From Ilumatobacter sp963746265 (GTDB taxonomy: Bacteria > Actinomycetota > Acidimicrobiia > Acidimicrobiales > Ilumatobacteraceae): a stretch of DNA of 64,000 bases. Positions 59,073 through 64,000 of this stretch are shown in pieces; within the stretch, counting starts at the first letter, position 1; every line of letters begins with the position of its first letter. The translations under genes and the position numbers were made by a program. The notes beneath the pieces are model-generated. The model saw nothing but the letters and a program-made list of their open reading frames with translations, did no database searches and was not told the origin of the DNA. The stretch is from the NCBI GenBank assembly GCA_963746265.1, contig CAVVAM010000015.1, positions 434,001 to 498,000 on the forward strand, in the 5' to 3' direction.

Positions 59073-60170
59073 ATGCCGGACTGGACACCCGAGACCTGGT
59101 TGATCGCCGGCGGGCGCACGCGGAATCCGGGTGACCCGCTCAACGTCCCGCCCGTGTTGGCCTCGAACTTCTACCTCCCACACGAGCGCGTCTACAGCCG
59201 AGCCGAGCAGACTGCCACGACTGATGCCCTGGAAGCACTGCTCGGTGGGCTGGAAGGCGGCCGAGCACTTGCGTTCGGCTCCGGCATGGCGGCCGCAGCG
59301 ACCGTGTTCCATCGCCTGTCCGTCGGTGCACACATCACGGTACCGACCGACCCGTACCACGGCGTCGCCGGCATCGTCGCCGAGGGTGAGACGCAGGGCC
59401 GCTGGACGGTCGAGCGGCTCGACCAGGCCGACACCGACGCCTGGATCGACGCACTCTCGCGCTCCGACCTGGTGTGGCTCGAGTCGCCGGAGAACCCACT
59501 CATCACCGTCGCCGACCTCCCCGCGATCTGCGGGGCGCCGCGACCCTCGACGGCGCTGGTCGGCGTCGACTCGACGTTCGCGACGCCGCTCAATCAGCAG
59601 CCGCTCGACTACGGCGCCGACGTCGTGATGCATTCGGCGACGAAGTTCATCGGCGGACACTCCGACCTTCTCGCCGGCACGCTGGTGACCCGACGGGACG
59701 ACCTCCACGAAGAGTTCTACGAGCGGCGACTCCTCCATGGGGCGACGATCGGCGCGATGGAAGCGTTCCTCACCATCCGGGGCGCCCGAACGATGGGCCT
59801 CCGCCTCGCGAAAGCGCAGGACAACGCCATGGAGTTGGCCCGGCGCATGGAGGCGGACGGGCGGATCGTGCGGGTCCGGTACCCCGGGCTCGCCAGCCAC
59901 GGCACACACGAAGCGGCCAAGTCGTTCATGACCGGGTTCGGGGCAATGCTCTCGTTCGAGACCGACGGCGACGCAGCCAGATGCGACGCCGTGCTCCACC
60001 GCCTCGAACTCGTGAACCACGCCACGAGCCTCGGCGGGGTCGAGTCGACGGTCGAGCGGCGCGCTTCGCTCACCGGGCAGCAACGGATCCCACCGACCCT
60101 CGTGCGCATGAGCGTCGGATGCGAAGACGTCGACGACCTGTGGGCCGACCTCGATCGTGCGCTCGACTGA
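59073..60170 (+). CDS. Cys/Met-metabolism PLP enzyme (cystathionine gamma-lyase/synthase-like)
   Basis: A 365-residue gamma-family PLP enzyme. The Schiff-base lysine lies in VMHSATKFIGGHSD. YSRAEQTATTDALE and GSGMAAAATVF are the N-terminal cofactor contacts. LVWLESPENPLITVADL and GVDSTFATPLNQQP complete the site. The N-terminus is shorter than in E. coli MetB, which is common in actinobacterial lyases. It could form or cleave cystathionine; a definite reaction cannot be assigned. It is convergent with the PPOX gene. A second, different family member lies at 63.2 kb. Confidence 0.87.
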   Translation: MPDWTPETWLIAGGRTRNPGDPLNVPPVLASNFYLPHERVYSRAEQTATTDALEALLGGLEGGRALAFGSGMAAAATVFHRLSVGAHITVPTDPYHGVAGIVAEGETQGRWTVERLDQADTDAWIDALSRSDLVWLESPENPLITVADLPAICGAPRPSTALVGVDSTFATPLNQQPLDYGADVVMHSATKFIGGHSDLLAGTLVTRRDDLHEEFYERRLLHGATIGAMEAFLTIRGARTMGLRLAKAQDNAMELARRMEADGRIVRVRYPGLASHGTHEAAKSFMTGFGAMLSFETDGDAARCDAVLHRLELVNHATSLGGVESTVERRASLTGQQRIPPTLVRMSVGCEDVDDLWADLDRALD

Positions 60171-60179
60171 CGCGTCGGT

Positions 60180-60677
60180 TCAGTCCTCGAACAGCGAAGG
60201 TGGAAATCCGCCCTTGCTCAACGGACTCCAGCGTGTCGGCGTGACCAGGATCATGCACTTGCCCTGGTCGGCCATCGCCTGGCGGTACTCGTCCCAGTCC
60301 GGGTGCTCGCCGGAGATGCTCCGGTAGTACTCGACGAACGCTTCGCCCGCCTCGGGCAGGTCGAGCACCTCGGCGTCACCGTCGATCTGCACCCATGCCT
60401 CGTCGAACTGCTCGCCCATCACCGCCACCGAGACGTGAGGGTTACGGCGGGCGTTCTTGGCCTTGACCCGTTCGGGATACGTGGAGACCGCAAGGCGGCC
60501 GTCGGCGATCATGCCGCCGGTCACGAGGCTCATCTGCGGGCGGCCGTCGGCGCGGGTCGTCGCGAGCACCCACTGGTGACGACCGCTGAGATGCTCGGCC
60601 AGTTCGTCGCGGTCGAGTTCGATGTCGCTGGCCCGGTAGCTCGCACGACGATCGTCGCTGGGGATCTTCTTCACCAT
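60180..60677 (-). CDS. PPOX-fold flavin/F420-type oxidoreductase
   Basis: A 165-residue split-barrel protein of the pyridoxamine-5-phosphate oxidase superfamily. LSGRHQWVLATTRADGRPQMSLV and RVKAKNARRNPHVSVAVMG are the conserved strands and cofactor loop of TIGR-type PPOX-class F420-dependent enzymes. Cofactor choice (F420 or FMN) cannot be decided by eye. The ATG at 60677 lies 10 nt after the stop of the CoxL-like gene in the same direction, so they may be one unit. Confidence 0.82.
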   Translation of the reverse strand: MVKKIPSDDRRASYRASDIELDRDELAEHLSGRHQWVLATTRADGRPQMSLVTGGMIADGRLAVSTYPERVKAKNARRNPHVSVAVMGEQFDEAWVQIDGDAEVLDLPEAGEAFVEYYRSISGEHPDWDEYRQAMADQGKCMILVTPTRWSPLSKGGFPPSLFED

Positions 60678-60687
60678 CGGCCGCTCC

Positions 60688-62970
60688 TCAGTTCTCCGCC
60701 GACTCGATCGCCCGCCACACTCGTTCGGCGGTGGCGGGCATGTCGACGTGCCGGACCCCGAGATGGGCGAGCGCGTCGATCACCGCGTTCTGCACCGCGG
60801 GCGTGGCGCCGATCGTGCCGGACTCGCCGATGCCCTTGGCGCCGATCGGGTTGCGGGGCGTCGGTGTCTCCTGCTCGATCCGCTCGAACAACGGCAGTTC
60901 GGCGGCCGACACGAGGCCGTAGTCCGCGAAATTCGCGGTGTTGGGGTTGCCGTCCTCGTCGTAGATGAACTCCTCCATCAACGCCTGTGCGATGCCGGAG
61001 GCGATACCGCCGTGCACCTGGCCGTCGACGATCAGCGGGTTGACGAGCGTGCCGGCGTCGTCGCAGGCGATGTGCCGGAGGATCGTGACCTCACCGGTGT
61101 CGCGGTCGACCTCGACGATCGACAGGTGCACGCCGAACGGGAAGGTTGCACCCGGCGGCTGGAAGTCGGCTTCCGTCCGCAACGGTTCACCACCCTCCTG
61201 CTGCACGAACCTGGCGATGTCGACCCAGTTCGTGCCCACCGCCGGCGTACCGGCCACCGAGAACTCGCCGGTGTCGACGTCGAGCACGACGTCGTCGGGG
61301 TTGGCCTCGAGCAGATCGGCGGCGATCTGCTTGGCTCTCGCCACCGCTGCCTCGCTCGCCTCCCACACCGCGCTTCCCCCGACCTGGAGCGACTTCGAAC
61401 CCCCCGTCCCACCGCCCCTGGGTACCTCGTCGGTGTCGCCGTGACGCACTTCGATGCGCTCCATCGGGATGCCGGTGATGTCGCTCGCCACCTGAGCGAA
61501 CGCCGTGTGGTGACCCTGGCCGTGCGACGACGACCCGGTGAGCACGATCACCGAGCCGTCGGGTTGCAGCTCGAAGCTGCCGAACTCGCCGTTCACGATC
61601 GGGTTGGCGATCTCGACGTACGCCGACCACCCCAAGCCGAGCCATCGGGTCTCGCCGGGGTCGTCGCGACGGCGGGCCTGCTCGGCTCGCAGGCCGGCGT
61701 AGTCGACGGCGGCGAGCACCTTCTCGAGTGCCTGCTCGTACTCGCCGGTGTCCATCTCGGTGCCGACCGCCGTGGTGAACGGGAAGGCATCGGGTCTGAT
61801 GAAGTTGCGACGACGGACCTCGGCCGGGTCCATGCCGGTCTCGGCTGCGAACACCTCGATCATTCGCTCGATCGCGGCGGCCGCTTCGGGTCGGCCGGCA
61901 CCGCGGTAGGCACCCATCGGCACGGTGTTCGTCATCACCGACGTGAACGAGAAGTCGATCTTCGGGATGTCGTAGACGCCCGACGCCATCCGCGCCGTGA
62001 TGAACGGAAGCACGGCACCGACCTCGGGGTACGCACCTCCGTCCTGGAGGCTGTGGATCCGGTACGCCTTGACGGTGCCGTCGCGGTCGCCGCCGATCGT
62101 GGCGGTGAACGTGCAACCCCGGCCGTGCACGAGGCCGAGCATGCTCTCCGACCGGGTCTCGACCCAGCGAACGGGCCGCTCCAGGCGGCGGGCGACGAGC
62201 GCGACCACGATGTCTTCGGGATAGCCACCGTTCTTGGCGCCGAAGCCCCCGCCGACGTCGGGGCAGATCACCCGCACCTGCGCTGGGTCGACGCCGGTCG
62301 CGGCCGCCAGCATGTCCCGAGTGCCGTGGGCGCCCTGGGTGGTCGACCATTGCGTCAGCCGCAGCGTGCCGTCGTCCGTCGTGTCCCACCGGGCGGCCGT
62401 CGCGCGTGTCTCGAGGGGGCAGGGTGCGATGCGCTGGTTGTTGAACGTCAGATCGACGGTGACGTCGCAGCCGTCGAAGAAGTCGTCGCCCGCGTTCGAC
62501 GGTCCGGCGAACACGACGTTGGTACCTGCGTCGGGGAAGAGCAGGGTTTCGTCCTTCACCGAGGCGTCGGCGGTCACGACGGCAGGGAGCGGTTCGTAGT
62601 CGACATAGACCATGTCGACGGCATCGGTACCGGCAGCCTGGGACTCGGAGATGATTGCGGCGATCGGCTCACCCACGTATCGCACACGGTCGCCGGCCAG
62701 GCGGGTCCGGAGCATCTGCTGGTTGAGCATCGGCATCGACGGCGGATCGGCGGGCAGCTCCAGGTCGGCGGCGGTGTAGACGCCGATGACCCCGGGGATC
62801 TCCAACGCATCGCTGACATCGATCCCGGTGATGTCGGCGTGTGCCATCGCCGACCGCACGAAGGTGGCGTAGACGCTGTCGGCGGGGGCGACGTCGTCGA
62901 CGTACTTGCCGCCGACGGTGAGCAGATCAGGGTCTTCGACCCGGACGACCCGGGTTCCGAGCAGGCTCAT
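60688..62970 (-). CDS. xanthine dehydrogenase-family molybdenum subunit (CoxL form II-like)
   Basis: A 760-residue molybdopterin-cytosine-dinucleotide subunit. VGGGFGAKNGGYPED and AYRGAGRPEAAAAIERM are conserved. The active-site loop AYRGAGR is the form II signature; bona fide CO dehydrogenase (form I) has AYxCSFR. The catalytic Glu lies in AKGIGESGTIGATP. Substrate unknown, probably an aldehyde, purine or aromatic heterocycle. No CoxM/CoxS (FAD, 2Fe-2S) subunit genes adjoin it, so partners must be elsewhere. ATG at 62970. Confidence 0.9.
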   Translation of the reverse strand: MSLLGTRVVRVEDPDLLTVGGKYVDDVAPADSVYATFVRSAMAHADITGIDVSDALEIPGVIGVYTAADLELPADPPSMPMLNQQMLRTRLAGDRVRYVGEPIAAIISESQAAGTDAVDMVYVDYEPLPAVVTADASVKDETLLFPDAGTNVVFAGPSNAGDDFFDGCDVTVDLTFNNQRIAPCPLETRATAARWDTTDDGTLRLTQWSTTQGAHGTRDMLAAATGVDPAQVRVICPDVGGGFGAKNGGYPEDIVVALVARRLERPVRWVETRSESMLGLVHGRGCTFTATIGGDRDGTVKAYRIHSLQDGGAYPEVGAVLPFITARMASGVYDIPKIDFSFTSVMTNTVPMGAYRGAGRPEAAAAIERMIEVFAAETGMDPAEVRRRNFIRPDAFPFTTAVGTEMDTGEYEQALEKVLAAVDYAGLRAEQARRRDDPGETRWLGLGWSAYVEIANPIVNGEFGSFELQPDGSVIVLTGSSSHGQGHHTAFAQVASDITGIPMERIEVRHGDTDEVPRGGGTGGSKSLQVGGSAVWEASEAAVARAKQIAADLLEANPDDVVLDVDTGEFSVAGTPAVGTNWVDIARFVQQEGGEPLRTEADFQPPGATFPFGVHLSIVEVDRDTGEVTILRHIACDDAGTLVNPLIVDGQVHGGIASGIAQALMEEFIYDEDGNPNTANFADYGLVSAAELPLFERIEQETPTPRNPIGAKGIGESGTIGATPAVQNAVIDALAHLGVRHVDMPATAERVWRAIESAEN

Positions 62971-63239
62971 GCGATTCGGTCATCCTTCTGCCGACGGCCG
63001 GCTGTTGACGAAGCGCTCAGCATGCCAGAAGCCGCCGAACGCCGTCGAGGCGTCGCTCGGTCCTCGCGGCACGTCTCCTCGCCGGCGGACGTTCGCCAGT
63101 TCGACGACACGCCGCGTCCATCCGTCGTTCGATCTCGAGGCGAAGGTTCGACCGCTGAACGACGTGCACCGGCGGTCGACGGACGACACCGGGGAGGTCA
63201 GGTCCGACCAGGATCGGGGCGGTCGGTAGTGTTCGCCGC

Positions 63240-64000
63240 ATGGTGGAACCCGACTTCCTACGATTCGACACCCTGAGCCTGCACGCGGGCCAACGCCCCG
63301 ACCCGACCACCGGGGCCCGGGCGGTGCCGATCTACTTCACCACGTCGTACTCGTTCCCCGACACCGACGAGGCGGCCGCGCTGTTCAACCTGGAGGCGCC
63401 GGGCCACATCTACAGTCGCATCTCCAACCCCACCGTCGCGGTGCTCGAGGAGCGGATCGCCGCACTCGAGGGTGGCGTCGGCGCAGTGTGCACGGCGAGC
63501 GGCACCGCCGCACTCCATCTCGCCGTCGCCTCGCTGCTCAGCGCAGGCGATCACATCGTGGCGTCCAAGAACCTGTACGGCGGGTCGTACAACATGATGA
63601 ACCTCACGCTCCCCCGATTCGGGATCACGACCACGTTCGTCGATCCACGCGACCCGTCGGCGTTCGCGGCGGCGATCCAGCCGAACACCAAGCTCTGCTA
63701 CGGCGAGACGCTGGGCAACCCCGGCATCGAGGTGATGGACGTCGAGGCAGTCGCCGACGTCGCCCACGACCACGGTCTGCCACTCATGGTCGATTCGACC
63801 TTCTCCACCCCGTACCTGTTCCGGCCGATCGAATACGGCGCCGACATCGTCATGCACTCCGTCACCAAGTTCCTCGGCGGCCACGGCACGGCACTCGGCG
63901 GCGTGTTGGTCGACGGCGGCCGCTTCGACTGGATGGCGAGCGACAAGTTCCCCACCATGACCGAGCCCTACGACGGTTACCACGGGATCGTGTTCGCCGA
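63240..64000 (+). CDS. metY: O-acetylhomoserine sulfhydrylase-like enzyme, 3' end outside window
   Basis: The first 253 residues are visible. LHAGQRPDPTTGARAVPIYF, then TTSYSF, then YSRISNPTVAVLEERIAALE are the N-terminal signatures of MetY-type O-acetylhomoserine aminocarboxypropyltransferases. The PLP lysine is in DIVMHSVTKFLGGHGTA. It makes homocysteine from O-acetylhomoserine and sulfide. The frame is open to the window end. ATG at 63240, with no strong Shine-Dalgarno. In the 269-bp gap before it I see neither a SAM-riboswitch core nor any gene. Confidence 0.9.
   Translation, partial: MVEPDFLRFDTLSLHAGQRPDPTTGARAVPIYFTTSYSFPDTDEAAALFNLEAPGHIYSRISNPTVAVLEERIAALEGGVGAVCTASGTAALHLAVASLLSAGDHIVASKNLYGGSYNMMNLTLPRFGITTTFVDPRDPSAFAAAIQPNTKLCYGETLGNPGIEVMDVEAVADVAHDHGLPLMVDSTFSTPYLFRPIEYGADIVMHSVTKFLGGHGTALGGVLVDGGRFDWMASDKFPTMTEPYDGYHGIVFA

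Noticed and set aside
60688..62970. Aerobic carbon monoxide dehydrogenase
   Set aside because: The active-site loop is AYRGAGR (form II), not AYxCSFR, and the medium and small subunits are absent.
62971..63239. SAM riboswitch upstream of metY
   Set aside because: None of the SAM-I, SAM-II or SAM-IV core blocks could be found on the plus strand.

Overview
This window is 64 kb of GC-rich DNA with strongly GC-biased codon use. The gene families are actinobacterial: mycothiol-type enzymes, a DUF2071/photolyase cluster, F420-type pyridoxamine-oxidase folds, a fused MrpAB subunit and frequent ATGA or GTGA stop/start overlaps. I infer a member of the Actinomycetota, most likely class Acidimicrobiia (Ilumatobacter-like). 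That placement rests on gene style, not on a marker gene. There is no rRNA gene, intact tRNA gene or CRISPR array.

Layout. 1-10 kb: a partial 5'-3' exonuclease, an acyl-CoA dehydrogenase, a seven-repeat LPXTG surface protein, a broken CRP-type regulator, two small binding-fold proteins, a fused beta-oxidation enzyme and an alpha/beta hydrolase. 10.1-14.5 kb: an accessory island with decayed HNH and relaxase-like fragments, an Mrr-like endonuclease, DUF3024, a Panacea-type toxin-antitoxin pair and a frameshifted AbiEi-like gene. The island ends at the 3' fragment of an elongator tRNA-Met, evidently an old attachment site. 14.7-23 kb: DedA, a Kup potassium transporter with a short upstream reading frame, and then a yybP-ykoY-type (manganese) leader followed by htpX, a P2-type cation ATPase and two TFIIB-type zinc-ribbon proteins. 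23.5-34 kb: DUF3303, acyl-CoA synthetase, an SDR, a complete Mrp antiporter operon (AB-fusion, C, D, E, F, G), a leaderless two-gene regulator operon and a beta carbonic anhydrase. 34-40 kb: an operon of DUF2071, a membrane protein, a frameshifted photolyase-like gene and an MFS transporter, followed by a mycothiol-linked pair.

40.1-48.9 kb is the histidine-utilisation (hut) locus and the most interesting part. HutU, a 2OG-Fe(II) oxygenase, a PhyH-family dioxygenase, a peptide-deformylase-family protein and HutF form one 4-nt-overlap chain, followed by HutI. An IclR regulator and HutH diverge from it. HutF makes N-formylglutamate, but no HutG is present. The deformylase-family gene sits where HutG would be expected, which suggests a non-orthologous replacement.

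48.9-55.7 kb carries glycogen metabolism (glgB, glgC, glgA, glgX). 55.8-64 kb holds a double CDGSH protein, a VOC protein, a TetR/quinone-reductase divergon with twin perfect or near-perfect operators, two gamma-family PLP sulfur enzymes (the second cut by the window end), a PPOX protein and a form II CoxL-like molybdoenzyme.

A recurring theme is local gene decay. At least seven broken or truncated genes or fragments lie among otherwise tightly packed, translationally coupled operons.
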